A DNA stretch of 64,000 bases from NCBI RefSeq assembly GCF_042434745.1, contig NZ_JBHLSS010000136.1, one strand, 5' to 3'. The stretch comes from Azotobacter paspali. GTDB taxonomy: Bacteria; Pseudomonadota; Gammaproteobacteria; Pseudomonadales; Pseudomonadaceae. How positions within the stretch are numbered: the first letter of the stretch is position 1; the number at the start of each line of letters is the position of its first letter. Made by a program: the position numbers and the translations under genes. The notes below the pieces were generated by a model that was not told where the DNA came from, did not search any database, and saw only the letters and a list, made by a program, of their open reading frames with translations. Positions 13,201-22,900 of this stretch are shown here, in pieces.

Positions 13201-16200
13201 TGATCTTCGCTAAGGCGATTGCTGAACAGTGTCGCAACGCCACTTTGATTTTGATCGGCCGCTCGGCCCTCGACAACTGCCAGGAGGCGCATCTGCAGGA
13301 GGTGCGCGACGCCGGCACCGAGGTCAGTTACCACCAAGTCGATCTAACCGACACCGAAGCTCTTGAACAGTTGGTCGATGAAATCTGCACCAAGTATGGC
13401 GGCCTCAACGGCGTACTGCATAGCGCGGGGATCAATAGGGATCGGCTGCTCGCCCGGAAAACCCCTCAGGACATTATTGAGGTGTTTGCCGCCAAGGTGA
13501 TCGGCGTCGAACTGCTGGATCGGGCTTGCCGTCGGCTCTATCTGGATTTTTTTGTACTGTTTTCATCCTGCTCGGCCGTGCTTGGCAGCGTGGGCCAGGC
13601 TGACTACGCCGCAGCTAATGCGTTCATGGATCACTTTGCCGGACTACGCAACAGGCGGGTCGAGCAGGGGCAGCGATTTGGTCATACGATGTCGATCAAT
13701 TACCCGCTGTGGCGGGACGGCGGCATGCAGATCAGCGCCGCCGACCGGGCGAAAATCCGCCATAAGACCGGGATGACGCCGATGCAGTCGGTCCATGGCG
13801 TCAAGGCCTTACAACTGGGACTGAACGCCGGCCTGGAACGGTTATTGGTGATCGAGGGCGATCTGGCGCAGATCCATAGTCATATTCCAGGCGCTGAAGT
13901 GCTGGCCACTGCTGGCGGTGGTGCTGAAGACCCGATGACATTAGCCAATGTCGGGGTGGATCGCGAGCGGCTGGCTGCCGCCACTCTTGAACGGCTCAAG
14001 GCGGTGTTTTGTGAAGTCACCAAGTTACCGTCCGGGCATGTCAAATCCGATGCGCCGTTGGAACAGTACGGCATCGACTCGATCATGATTACCCGGCTCA
14101 ACAAGGCGCTGGAAGATGCCTTCTCCCTGATGACAGCGCTGCAGCCGGCGGAGCGCCAACTGTCGAAAACGCTGTTTTTTGAATACCACAGCCTTAACGA
14201 GCTGACCGGCTACCTGGTGGAGCGCCATCATCGTGCCTGTTTGTTGTGGAGCGGCTTGGCCGAAGCGGAAAACCGCGGGCGAGTACAGACTCAAGCTCTG
14301 AGTAGAGGCGCGGCGGTTGTCGCCAACCTGGAAACGATAGCCGCTGAGCCGGTGGCGACTCCCCCGGTTGAGCCTATAGCGGTGATCGGGATCAGTGGCC
14401 GTTATCCCCAAGCTGCCAACCTCGATGAATACTGGCGCAACCTCAAAGAGGGGCGCGACAGCATCATCGAGATTCCAGCGGACCGCTGGTCGCTGCAGGA
14501 CTTTTATGTCGATTCGGTGCAGGAGGCGCTGAAACAAGGCCGCAGCTATAGCAAGTGGGGCGGCTTTATCGACGGTTTTGCCGATTTTGATCCGCTGTTT
14601 TTCAATATCTCCCCCCGTGAGGCGGTCAACATGGACCCCCAGGAACGGCTGTTTTTGCAGTCCTGTTGGCAGGCACTGGAAGACGCTGGGATCACCAAGG
14701 CGGATCTGGCCGAACAATACCAAGGCAATGTCGGGGTCTTCGCTGGGATCACCAAAACGGGATACGGCCTCTACGGACTGGCGTTGCGTGAGCAAGGCCA
14801 TATGATATTTCCCCGCACCTCGTTCGGCTCAATCGCCAACCGGGTCTCCTATGTATTGGATCTGAACGGACCGAGCGAACCGGTGGACACCATGTGTTCG
14901 TCGTCTCTGGCCGCGCTGCACCGGGCCTGCGAAAGCTTGCGTCGCGGCGAGTGTCGAATGGCATTCGCCGGTGGCGTTAACCTCTATCTGCATCCCTCCA
15001 ACTATGTTGAGCTGTGCGCCGGCCAAATGCTGTCGAAAGACGGTCGCTGTCGCAGCTTTGGTGAAGGCGGTAACGGCTTTGTACCCGGTGAGGGTGTCGG
15101 AGCCCTGTTGCTGAAGCCCTTGTCGCAGGCGTTGGCGGACAGAGATAACATCCACGCGGTAATCCGCGCCTCTGCGGTCAACCACAGTGGTAAAACCAAC
15201 GGCTACACCGTACCCAATCCCCAGGCTCAGGCCAGGGTGATCCGCCTGGCGATCGAGCAGGCTGGGCTGGACGCAAGCCAGATCAGTTATATCGAGGCCC
15301 ACGGCACCGGCACCGAGTTAGGTGATCCAATTGAGGTAAGCGGACTGAGCCAGGCCTTTGCGATTGATGGCATCGATCCTGGCCGCTGCGCGCTGGGCTC
15401 AGTGAAATCGAATATTGGCCATTTAGAAGGGGCGGCCGGCATCGCCGGCGTCAGCAAGGTGATTCTGCAGCTCAAACACAAGCAGATCGCGCCGACCCTG
15501 AATGCCGCCAAGCTCAACCCCAACCTGATGCTGGAAGCCACGCCGTTTTACCTGCAACAGGCGTTGGGCGACTGGCGGCCGGCAGACGAGGGACCGCGCA
15601 TCGCCGGAGTCTCTTCCTTTGGCGCCGGCGGCGCCAATGCCCATGTGTTGCTGCAGGAGCACGAGGAATACCGCGAGCCACCAAACAGTAATAGCGCCGA
15701 GGTGATCCTGTTGTCGGCCCGAGACGGCGAGCGGTTGCACGACTATGCCGAGGCGCTGCTGGCTTATGTTGAAGCCCGGCCGCATATGTCGGGCGGAGAC
15801 TTGGTCAACCTTGCGTACACTCTGCAAACCGGCCGAGAGATGATGGCGACGCGGCTTGGCTTGGTGGCCGAGTCGCCCGCCGCTCTGGCAACGAGGTTGC
15901 GAGAGTTTATCGACAGCGGCGGCCAGGCCAGTGACGGCATCTACCTGGGCGACGTCAAGCGTAGACGGTTGGCCGCCCAAGCCGATGAGAATCTGGCGCC
16001 GGTGATCCGCAGCTGGGTCGACAGGGGCAAGCTCCACAAACTGCTGGAATTGTGGGTCGATGGCGAGGCCATTGACTGGTCACTGCTGCACACCGAACGT
16101 CCTGGCCCGCGGCCATACCGGATCAGCCTGCCAGTATACCCCTTCGCCCGCGAGACCTTCTGGTTGCCGCTTGGCATAGGGGGAGCCGCCAGAGACAACT

Positions 16201-19200
16201 GCGAAGCCGCCGTAGTAGCAAAGATCCCGGCCCAGTCAGCAAGCGCCATGGAGGCAGCTGTCGCCGCGCCGGTGGCTTCAACCGCCTGTGATCGACTGAG
16301 CTATCTGGCACGCTGGCAGGCCGATGGGCAAGGCGGTGAGCCACTGATCGGCGAGCACCGTTGCGTATTGATCGTCGCCGGCCCCTCGGCTGCGGTAGCT
16401 GCTGAAGCGATCGCTAGTCAGTACCTCGTCAGCGCAGGTTTTATCGCCGACGGCGGTCGGGTGCTCCGCCTGGAGCCGGGGCAGCGGAACCGTTCCCTAG
16501 CGACGGATCACTGGTCGTTGGATGTTGCCGATCCGCAAGCGCTGGATTTCTGTCTCGGCGGCTATCCAGCGATCGATTGTCTCTATTTTATCGGCGGCAA
16601 AGGTGAGCCAACTAACTGGCAAGCGCTGCTCGACAGCCCGCAATATAACGAGATTCTGCTACTCAGGTTGATCAAGTGGCTCAAACAACATGGCCATCGC
16701 CAGGCGATTGACAGCTACATCATCAGCCAGAACAACTTCGACATTGCCGGTGGGCCAGTGAGCGCCTTTGGTGGCGGCCTGACCGGTATGGCTTATGCGA
16801 TTGCTCAGGGCGAACACAGGTTCCGGGTGCGTAATATCGATGTCGAAAGCCATGAGCTGGCCGACAGCCGGCGCCTGCCGCAATTGGTGCGCCAGTTGCT
16901 GAGCGAACGCGGGCTGGCGCGTGGCGAGGCGCTGTGTCTGCGCGGCGGCGAGCGCTATCGCCGCCGTATCTTCAGCCTGACCTGGCAGCCTCAGCAGCCG
17001 GTGTTGGCTGAGAGAGATTTTGTCACCCCGGCGCTGAAGCGCAATGGCGTTTACGTGATCCTCGGTGGCAGCGGTACCGTTGGCGGGATCATCAGCCGTT
17101 ACCTGCTGGCTGATTACCAGGCAAGGGTGATTTGGCTGGGCCGCAGCCGGCCGGATGATCCCAAGGTACGGGGAAGACTGGATCGCTGTCTGCGCAGTGT
17201 CGACGGTGCGGTCGACCCGGCGCAGTTGGATTACCTCCAGGCCGATGCCAACGATCTGGCATCGCTGCAGCGCGCTGTGGCGCAGATAAAGCAGCGCTAC
17301 AGCGCGATCAACGGAGCGATTTTCTCCGGCGTGGTGTTTAATTATGAAGATCCCATCACCCAGATGCCCGAGCCACAGTTCTGCGAGATCCTTGAGGTAA
17401 AAAGCCGCGGAGGCATCGAGTTCTACCGCGCCTTCGCCAACGAGCCGCTGGATTTCATGTGTTATTTCTCGTCAGGGCAAAGCTTTGCCTTCTCCGGCGC
17501 GGCCAAGTTGGCCGCTTACGCCGCCGGGATCACCTTCTCCGACAGCTTGGTGCACAGCCTGCGGCGCCATGCTGCTTTCCCGGTAGGCACAATCAACTGG
17601 GGGTTCTGGCTCTCGTCGCTGACGGAGCAACAAGCGGCAGACCCATCGGCGCAACCGATGAGCCGCCATGCCGGTGCATTGGAGGATCGCGAGGGCTTTG
17701 AATGTTTCGCCCGCTTTGTCGAGGCGCTGAGCAGGGGCCAACTTGATCAGGTAATTTGCATGGCCGCTTCGGTGCTGGTACAGCAATTGATGCAGCTGCA
17801 AGCAGAGCAAGTTGTGCTTGGAGAGGAAGGCGTCCGTAGGCCTGTCGATGGCTTTGAGCGCCACCGCGTCGCCGCCGCGCCGCTACTGGCGGCCCATGAC
17901 CCAACGCCTTTCGACGAGGCGATGGCCGGAATGACGTTAGTCCAACTGTGCCGCATGGGGCTGTTCAGGCAGCCAGGATGCTTCAAGGACAGCGAAGTCC
18001 TGCGCCGAGAGGCAGGGATTGGTGACAACTATGGTCGCTGGTGGTCGACCTGTATCGATCTGCTGCAACAGCATGGCCTGGTACAGCGCCGTGGCGCGCA
18101 GATCTGCGCCGATGACAAGGCGTCCCCTCAGCGACAACAGCAGCTGGCCGAACGCTGGCGCCAGCTCAGCGGCGAGTTAATGGCCGCCCCCCAGCGCAAG
18201 GCCCAGGTTGAACTGGTTGACGCCTGCTTGCAACAGCTTCCGGCGATACTCAGTGGTCGGATGCAAGCGACAGATGTCATTTTCCCCAAATCATCGATGG
18301 AGAAAGTCGAAGGGGTCTATCGCAACAACGCGTTGTCCGACTACTTCAACCAGGTAGTCGCGGGCGTAGTGCAGCTGCACATCGAAAAGCTACTGGCCAA
18401 CGACCCCCAACGCCGGATCCGGATCCTCGAGATCGGCGCTGGCACCGGCGGCACCACTTCAATCGTGCTGCCGGCGCTGCAGCCCTGGCGCGAACATATC
18501 GCCGAATACTGTTATACCGATATATCCAAGGCGTTTCTAATGTACGCTAGGAAAACCTATGGTTCGACCAACCCTTTCCTCACTTACCAGTTGTGGAATA
18601 TCGAGCATCCGCCGGAAAGTCAGGGGCTGGCGCTGGGCAGCTACGATATAGTGATCGCTGCCAACGTGCTGCACGCCACTGGCAAAATTCGTCGCACCAT
18701 GAGTCACGTCAAAGCGGTGTTGCGTCGCGGCGGTATCCTGGTGATGAACGAGATCAGCGACAGGTCGCTGTTCTCCCACCTCACCTTCGGTCTGCTCAAG
18801 GGCTGGTGGTTGTATGAAGATCCCGAGTTGCGAATCCCCGGTACGCCGGCGCTCTATCCAAAAAGCTGGGCCAGATTGCTGGGCGAGACCGGGTTTCGCA
18901 ATGCCGCCTTTCCGGTGGAGTGCGCCCACTGCCTCGGCCAGCAGATCATCGTCGCGGAAAACGATGGCCAGGAGCGTCTGGCGCCGGTAGATAGCCAAGA
19001 GCAGGGAAACAGCAACCCTGAACCTCAGTTTAGCCGTGGCCAAGAGCGCGGTGCCGGCGTTGCCGGAAGCGGCAACAGCCGCGATGTGCTAATTGTGGTG
19101 GCGCTCAATGGCCTAGCCAAAACGCTGCAACTGGAGCCAGAGCGAATCGTGGTGGATCAACCCTTTGCCGATTACGGTATCGACTCGATCCTCGGAGTGA

Positions 19201-19901
19201 GCTTTGTCGACCATCTCGGCGAGGCACTGGGTACAGAGCTTAACACCGCATTGCTGTTCGACTATCCGACCCTGGATAGCCTGGTTGACTACTTGCTTAG
19301 CCAGTATCCGGCGGAAAGCGCCCGACTGGGCGGCGGGCGTGGAGACCGCCTTGAGTTTACGGATGGCCCCGAGCTGGTGGAGCGTCTTGATTCTGCTGTC
19401 AAAGCCCGGGCTGGTGGCGCTCACCCAAAAGCGGCCACCGTGCTAGTGGTGGAGGGGCTTGCCAGGGCATTGCAGCTCAACCCTGCGCAGATCGACAGCG
19501 AGCAGCCATTTTTCGATTACGGCCTTGACTCAATCCTCGGGGCGAGCTTTGTCAACTACCTTGGTGAGGCGCTGGGCGTCGAGCTGAGCACCGCGATACT
19601 GTTTGAATATCCAACCGTGGCGACATTATCGGCGTATATCGTCGAAAATTACCACAGAGAGATGACAGCCTCGCTGAGCAGCCTTAATAAGGCCGGATCG
19701 GCAGGGAATAATAATGCGCCCGAGCAATACCCTCAAGTTGAATTGCAACATCAGTCCGCTAATCAACTTGAAGACCTATTTCTATCCGGTGAATTGTCAA
19801 TTGATTCATTGCTGAAATTAGTCAGCAATGGCGCCATAGAACATAGCGCTGCTGGAAATTGCTGTACGGTGCAGGTAACTGCCGGAACACGACAATCATG
19901 A
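4299..19901 (+). CDS. rhiC: trans-AT PKS RhiC-like: MT-ACP / KS-KR-MT-ACP / KS-KR-ACP / KS-KR-MT-ACP-ACP
   Basis: This is a 5200-residue synthase. Residues 1-360 are a C-methyltransferase (SAM motif EIGAGTGG near 168) and 390-465 an ACP (Ser422); they complete the module begun by RhiB. The next module has KS (about 521-930, Cys676), KR (1120-1628), MT (1631-2005) and ACP (Ser2071). It is followed by KS (2178-2590, Cys2334), KR (2764-3200) and ACP (Ser3261). The last module has KS (3358-3790, Cys3533), KR (3998-4500), MT (4531-4890) and tandem ACPs (Ser4963, Ser5078). All three KS keep Cys-His-His. There is no DH after the first ACP, so the three full modules leave hydroxyls. In rhizoxin terms these are C17-OH with 16-methyl, C15-OH (the macrolactone oxygen) and C13-OH with 12-methyl. 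A short helical tail (about 5156-5181, GELSIDSLLKLV) resembles a trans-AT docking segment. The stop overlaps the next start as ATGA. Confidence 0.9.
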   Translation: MLTDANQTTAYLVSELEALACRLLAIQLHGLGLRRSEDLLYLTTQHGNATPDYFHPWLAESLRYVAGVEAGDPDELWRQWRERLTIWRQDADLAARAQLLDACLTSLPSLLTGEQPATSVIFPGGSMALVEGVYKNNRISDYFNQVMIEAALAYIESRPADAEPLRILEIGAGTGGATAGLLAALVPWRRHIGEYCYTDLSTAFLQHGTHKFGRNNPFLQTRLFDVSRPCAEQGIATDHYHLVMASNVLHATPEIRQTLRNAKAALRKGGLLMLNEISEASLFTHLSFGLLEGWWLYRDGALRIPGCPGLSPAGWQAVLEQEGFSPVLFPAKKAHGLGQQIILAESDGIVRQPIAKMERRAVPQSTTNKRNGDFGPEQDETTSDSWRRRVGEYLRELVASTLKIPADKMNLSRPLEEYGLDSILVVRLTNAFNEQFKAIDSALFFEVPTLAALTEHFIQHREDELKTLLGQPNVEQNKKAAVVAQPVSKANAQPTLDLDCTPDIDNTGTTAAFAGQSSKNKIAIIGLDGRYPGAESMTAFWRNLIGGHCAIDEIPANRWDWRRYFDPEKGKAGHIYTRWGGFLKDIDQFDPAFFRISRREAERMDPQERLFLEVAYHSIEDAGYNPATLHQQGEVGVFVGVMNGSYNPISNYWSIANRVSYQLDLQGPSFVVDSACSSSLTAIHLAVESLANGTCEMAIAGGVNLVVNPHHYLGLCEMMMLSPGERCSAFGGDADGFVDGEGVGAVVLKPLDKAIADGDQIYGVIRGSAINAGGKTNGYTVPSADAQQRVLEKALSRSGINASQISYIEAHGTGTALGDPIEISGLSRAFSTSTSNGCAIGSVKSNVGHCESAAGIAGLSKVLLQLKHRQLAPSLHAEQLNPKIHFEHTPFRVQRQLAPWLANGATRIAAISSFGAGGANASLIVEEYIGAADRRPAAPAPWLILLSARDEQRLAESVSRLQAYLDSEDGHRVEMADLAFTLQVGREPMAARLALMVDSAPDLRCRLARWLAGENVDDSFYGHVDSFDESLDSRLSDTETQIEHWLEQGQLAKLAALWVRGSAIEWDRLYLDRSHRRPMRMSLPAYPFVRNRYWMPGLAHPPASCNDRADALAAKSLPSLHVDQVDNNLANCCYLPHWQPQAAAEQAAAPGPGAIVLVAAEQGGAATGLLLDALADHYRDSRRVVRIDCGAGATAELTAGRWRYGYDDPQGFARILAAVGEVAQVMVIGAEAGGNVVPLMLADSLQYNELPLLRLFKALQQLAAGAWIDCFLLSLGRYAFAGKSRPGNPLGAGMAGLGYAMAQSDHRVQLRNLDISPAELDTPCSRQRLLAQILAEPASERGELVKLSRGERFVQHLTPLALPTNGDSASALKHQGVYLILGGSGVIGQVISRQLIEHYQARVIWLGRKAADSREVQQSLTMDHFHGRVEYIQADATDLSQLQQAVAQINQRYGRINGAVFSGMVFDFENSIQQTSEAQFRQIIEIKSRGSINFYEALAGQQLDFLCYFSSAQGFAFSGAAKLAAYACGITFADAFAEAIHPVAAFPVGVINWGFWRASLQAQAISRHMDAIGDDEGFTCFSRFVANLASGSLPRLLCIKASTAVRQLMAVLQGRQYRLDPLAAPMQPPQSIELESSELARLQRIFDPRVLDQSIAVLLLIQVQTLGIFNTPNRQSAEAWRQQAGIGDRYRRWWEECLAILVEHGLLHQQGETFSLAAHIAEERRGAIWAAWREQRDRYLKDRDRQVQATLIDDCLQQLPQILTGRTQATDLLFPDGSMAKVEGIYKHNTLSDFFNNQLALLVTGYVRRLVEIAPRRPVRILEIGAGTGGTTARVLAALEPLAGQISEYCYTDISRAFLQYGESCFAAGRPYFTTRILDISQPFDDRNPTALGYDIVIATNVLHATANMRRTLAHTKAMLRGGGLLALNELNHKTTAATVTFGLLDGWWLYEDKQLRIPGSPLLAEDSWTELLWSEGFRQVCLRIKQGITLGQQIITAHSDGLILQTATLTPQPENRDLILNSHRVCGTGQSEDIADRLQQLIINSLAQTLKADGKSIALRTPFSDYGVDSIIGVGFVKQLGNQLGLKLNSAILFEQATVAKLRDYLQNTYGAQIKRALAKPVVAGTAVADDASETEPRAIPVAAATISPVMAAALGGAGRSTASDATPAANAAARGRIAVIGMSGQFPGADNTDELWDNLLAGRNSVEALPENYLDPRFYSADKQPGKSYCKQAGILKDRDCFDPLFFNLTPHEAESMTPHQRLVMQESWKALEDAGYNPITLAGLAISVYIGAEPGGYHHDSFTGSSEAIVASRLSYFLDLKGPAMVVNTGCSSSGVAIHQACESLRHGESNMALAGGVYALLDQRGLISLSAIDMLSPSGQCHTFDATADGTVISEGVGMVVLKRLEDAEADGDPIYGVIEASGVNQDGASNGITAPNGEAQEQLIRDIYHKFAIDPSQISYVEAHGTGTRLGDPVEANALIRAFRQRTDAQGYCVLGSAKANLGHAAAGAGVIGLIKILLSIRHRRLPAMPGFERLNPLIELEGSPFYINRQAIDWRPSSGERLLSALNSFGHSGTNAHLVIGEYQAGQAVCQCPTPPTASRIIPLSSKTAESLQDNARALARWLDRRESPAEGLLANIAFTLQTAREAMRVRAAVVATDLPELQAQLAQLANGDSPIISSADETGRLAIEWIGGAEIDWTALWPAGSAKRIHLPSYQFAKERYWVDQTPQLVIVEQDAFEEPNATDESKGDNPPQPSTGLFLARPVWQETLGGAADDDAGQRLLLLVGFNSEQVAQLQLLSTSAGGSFNCEILASSKITPAARYQELAIALLLRLQKLSGRVQIELVIAEQKPDDFLYAGLNGLLKTACLEQPTLSARCLLIKVEAGRPLPTLQLSQLTAMLSETYHSGSSVLQRSLSEGGRQELQWQELADDVAGMGSIGATVGWKDQGVYLITGGAGGLGLIFAKAIAEQCRNATLILIGRSALDNCQEAHLQEVRDAGTEVSYHQVDLTDTEALEQLVDEICTKYGGLNGVLHSAGINRDRLLARKTPQDIIEVFAAKVIGVELLDRACRRLYLDFFVLFSSCSAVLGSVGQADYAAANAFMDHFAGLRNRRVEQGQRFGHTMSINYPLWRDGGMQISAADRAKIRHKTGMTPMQSVHGVKALQLGLNAGLERLLVIEGDLAQIHSHIPGAEVLATAGGGAEDPMTLANVGVDRERLAAATLERLKAVFCEVTKLPSGHVKSDAPLEQYGIDSIMITRLNKALEDAFSLMTALQPAERQLSKTLFFEYHSLNELTGYLVERHHRACLLWSGLAEAENRGRVQTQALSRGAAVVANLETIAAEPVATPPVEPIAVIGISGRYPQAANLDEYWRNLKEGRDSIIEIPADRWSLQDFYVDSVQEALKQGRSYSKWGGFIDGFADFDPLFFNISPREAVNMDPQERLFLQSCWQALEDAGITKADLAEQYQGNVGVFAGITKTGYGLYGLALREQGHMIFPRTSFGSIANRVSYVLDLNGPSEPVDTMCSSSLAALHRACESLRRGECRMAFAGGVNLYLHPSNYVELCAGQMLSKDGRCRSFGEGGNGFVPGEGVGALLLKPLSQALADRDNIHAVIRASAVNHSGKTNGYTVPNPQAQARVIRLAIEQAGLDASQISYIEAHGTGTELGDPIEVSGLSQAFAIDGIDPGRCALGSVKSNIGHLEGAAGIAGVSKVILQLKHKQIAPTLNAAKLNPNLMLEATPFYLQQALGDWRPADEGPRIAGVSSFGAGGANAHVLLQEHEEYREPPNSNSAEVILLSARDGERLHDYAEALLAYVEARPHMSGGDLVNLAYTLQTGREMMATRLGLVAESPAALATRLREFIDSGGQASDGIYLGDVKRRRLAAQADENLAPVIRSWVDRGKLHKLLELWVDGEAIDWSLLHTERPGPRPYRISLPVYPFARETFWLPLGIGGAARDNCEAAVVAKIPAQSASAMEAAVAAPVASTACDRLSYLARWQADGQGGEPLIGEHRCVLIVAGPSAAVAAEAIASQYLVSAGFIADGGRVLRLEPGQRNRSLATDHWSLDVADPQALDFCLGGYPAIDCLYFIGGKGEPTNWQALLDSPQYNEILLLRLIKWLKQHGHRQAIDSYIISQNNFDIAGGPVSAFGGGLTGMAYAIAQGEHRFRVRNIDVESHELADSRRLPQLVRQLLSERGLARGEALCLRGGERYRRRIFSLTWQPQQPVLAERDFVTPALKRNGVYVILGGSGTVGGIISRYLLADYQARVIWLGRSRPDDPKVRGRLDRCLRSVDGAVDPAQLDYLQADANDLASLQRAVAQIKQRYSAINGAIFSGVVFNYEDPITQMPEPQFCEILEVKSRGGIEFYRAFANEPLDFMCYFSSGQSFAFSGAAKLAAYAAGITFSDSLVHSLRRHAAFPVGTINWGFWLSSLTEQQAADPSAQPMSRHAGALEDREGFECFARFVEALSRGQLDQVICMAASVLVQQLMQLQAEQVVLGEEGVRRPVDGFERHRVAAAPLLAAHDPTPFDEAMAGMTLVQLCRMGLFRQPGCFKDSEVLRREAGIGDNYGRWWSTCIDLLQQHGLVQRRGAQICADDKASPQRQQQLAERWRQLSGELMAAPQRKAQVELVDACLQQLPAILSGRMQATDVIFPKSSMEKVEGVYRNNALSDYFNQVVAGVVQLHIEKLLANDPQRRIRILEIGAGTGGTTSIVLPALQPWREHIAEYCYTDISKAFLMYARKTYGSTNPFLTYQLWNIEHPPESQGLALGSYDIVIAANVLHATGKIRRTMSHVKAVLRRGGILVMNEISDRSLFSHLTFGLLKGWWLYEDPELRIPGTPALYPKSWARLLGETGFRNAAFPVECAHCLGQQIIVAENDGQERLAPVDSQEQGNSNPEPQFSRGQERGAGVAGSGNSRDVLIVVALNGLAKTLQLEPERIVVDQPFADYGIDSILGVSFVDHLGEALGTELNTALLFDYPTLDSLVDYLLSQYPAESARLGGGRGDRLEFTDGPELVERLDSAVKARAGGAHPKAATVLVVEGLARALQLNPAQIDSEQPFFDYGLDSILGASFVNYLGEALGVELSTAILFEYPTVATLSAYIVENYHREMTASLSSLNKAGSAGNNNAPEQYPQVELQHQSANQLEDLFLSGELSIDSLLKLVSNGAIEHSAAGNCCTVQVTAGTRQS

Positions 19902-22900
19902 GCAGCCAAGAATTTCAATCCATTATCGCCAGGCTTCAAAATCGCCAGATCACCGTGGCCGAGGCCAAACAGCGGCTGCAACAACTAAAAGCCGCCACCG
20001 CCAAGGCTACGCCAGGTATAGAGCAGACCGGAACAGGCGGTAAAACCCTGTCCGGCGCCGGGCGGGCGCAGGAAAACGTTGAGATCGCAGTGATCGGCAT
20101 GGCGGGACAGTTTCCCGCAGCTGACAACGTCGACCGCTTCTGGCGCAACCTTAGCACTGGTGTCGACGGCGTCGTCGAATTGGGCGAACGTTATCTGGCC
20201 CCGCAGCGCAGCTATTCTCCGGAGCGCCAGCCCGGCAAGACCTACTGCAAATGGGGCGGGATCCTCGAACAGCGGGATGATTTTGATCCGCTGTTTTTCA
20301 ATATCTCGCCCCGCGACGCTGAATCCATGAATCCGCATCAGAGGCTGATCCTCCAGGAGAGCTGGAAGGCGTTGGAAGATGCCGGCTACAACCCAAAAAG
20401 CTTCCAGGGTCAGTCGGTAGGAATCTTTGTCGGCGCTGAACCGACTGGCTATTTCCATGAAACCTTTATCGGCGCCTCCGATGCGATTATCGCCTCACGG
20501 CTGTCTTATTTTCTCGACTTTAAGGGGCCGGCGCTGGTAGTTAATACCGGCTGCTCGTCATCGGCTTCGGCAATTCACTTGGCCTGTGAGAGCCTACGCA
20601 ACCGCGAGGCGAATCTGACGCTGGCCGGCGGTGTGTTCGCCACCCTCAGCGAGCAAAGCCTGATCAGCCTGTCACAGATGGATATGCTGTCGCCCACCGG
20701 GCGCTGCCATACCTTCGACAGCCGCAGCGACGGCATCGTATTGTCGGAAGCGGTCGGTATGGTGACCCTCAAACGATTACCGGAAGCGATTGCTGACGGC
20801 GATCCGATCTACGGGGTGATCTGCGCTTCAGGCATAAACCAGGACGGCGCCAGCAACGGCATTACCGCGCCGAGCGGCCAGGCCCAGGAGCGGCTGATCA
20901 GCGAACTGTATCGGCGCTTTGACATCAACCCGAGGCAGATCAGCTATGTCGAAGCCCATGGCACCGGCACGCCGCTCGGCGATCCGGTCGAGGTCAACGC
21001 ACTGGCCCGGGCCTTCCGCCAGTTTACCCCCGATACCGGCTATTGTGCGCTAGGTAGCGCCAAGGCCCATATCGGCCACACCTCTGCGGCCGCCGGTGTA
21101 GTCAGCTTAATTAAGATTCTGTTGTCGATGAAATACCGTCAGCTGCCGGGTTTACTGAACTTCGAACAACTGAACCCACAGATAGAGCTGGCAGATTCAG
21201 CGTTTTATATCAATCGCGAGCTGAGCGACTGGCTCGTCGATGGGAGCGGCCTGCAGATGGCGGCGCTCAATTCCTTTGGCCACAGCGGCACCAATGTGCA
21301 CATAGTGATTCGTGAGGCGATCGAAGTCGCCACCGCAACACCCAGCGAGGAGTCCCGGCCGCTGCTACTGCCACTGTCGGCGCGCACCGCCGATAGCCTC
21401 AAACAATATGCCCGCTTGGTGAGCGAAGCGCTGGTCGATCCGGCGGTCCGGCTAGCGGATCTCGCTTATACCCTGCAAACGGGCCGGTTAGCGCAGGATC
21501 ACCGGTTGATTTTCCTATGCACCGACAAAGCTCAGCTGGCGCAGCAGTTGGACGACTGGCTAGACGGCCGTTCGCCTCGGCACTGCTGGTACTGTCGGAT
21601 CGACACAGGCGAACATCCAACCATCGAGCCGCCATCTACAGGCAATCACGCTGGCCTGCAACCCCTGGCCGAGGCTTGGGTGGCCGGTGGTAAGATCGAT
21701 TGGATAGAGTTCAACCGTCGTCATTATGACGACGCCCGGCGTATCCACGCCCCAGTTTATCCTTTTGCCCGGCAGAACTTCTGGATACCGCCTGCGCGTC
21801 GGGGTACTGTGGGGGGCAATGCAGGCGCGGCTCTGGGTTTTACCCCCAACTGCCTGCATCCCTTTCTAGCGCGAAATACTTCGGATCTGCTAAGCCAGCG
21901 CTTTACCACAGTGTTTGATGGCGAGGAGTTTTTCCTCAAGCAGCATGTGGTGGGCGGACGGCGGATCTTCCCCGGGGTCGGCCACTTGGAAATGGCCAGA
22001 GCCGCGGTAGCGATGGCCGCCAACGGTCTGGCGGCGTCAGAGCGGCAGCCGGTATTCAGCAATGTAGTCTGGCTGCGGCCGTTGATCATCGACGGCCAAA
22101 AACGGCAGATCGACGTTGAGTTGACGCTGGAAGAAGACGATCAGATCCGCTTCGAGATCTCCAGCCGCAACTATGATCCGCTCTCCGGTCTGGTCGCCGG
22201 TGAGCCGGTGCTACACAGCCAGGGCTTGGCGAGTTTTGCTGAACAGTCGCCGCAATGCAACGTTGATCTGGCGGCTCTCAAGGCTAGGATTAATGGCGGT
22301 CAGTTGAGTGCCGAGCAATGTTACCAAGCCTACCGGGAAATGACTTTTGAGCACGGCCCGGCCTACCAGGGCCTGCAATCGGTCGCCTTGGGACGGGGAG
22401 AGGTGTTGGCGGAGCTTGCCTTGCCATCCTGCCAACACGACAGCTTCAACGACTACCTGCTGCATCCATCACTGATGGACTCGGCGCTGCAGGCGGCTAT
22501 TGCCCTGAGTATCGGCGCCGACGTGGTACTTCCCGAAGGCGACAGGGAAAATCTGCCGCCGGTGATGCGACCGACGCTGCCCTTTGCTCTTGAAGGCCTG
22601 CAGGTGTTGGATCGCTGCAGCGAGCGGATGTGGGCCAGGGTGGCCTATGCCAAACGGCGCGACGATCAGCAGGCCGATAACGGCCTGCAACGACTGGATA
22701 TCGAACTATTTGATCAGCAGGGCAAGCTCTGCGTGTTGATGCAAGGTTTTACCTCTCGGGTGCTCGGCGACCACAGCGACCCGGCCACGACTGACAAGCT
22801 GCTGATGGAAACCCTGCTGTTCCAGCCGCAATGGACTGACGAGGCGGTCTGTCACAGTGAGGCGGCCGGCTTTAGCCAGCGCCTAATCCTACTGAGCGGC

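Noticed and set aside
14025..14801. 258-residue open frame on the - strand within rhiC
   Set aside because: It mirrors the ACP-KS region and shows no family motif or ribosome site.
19859..19897. Upstream ATG for rhiD
   Set aside because: It would overlap rhiC by 43 bases; the ATGA junction at 19898 is the typical coupled start and begins the docking helix.
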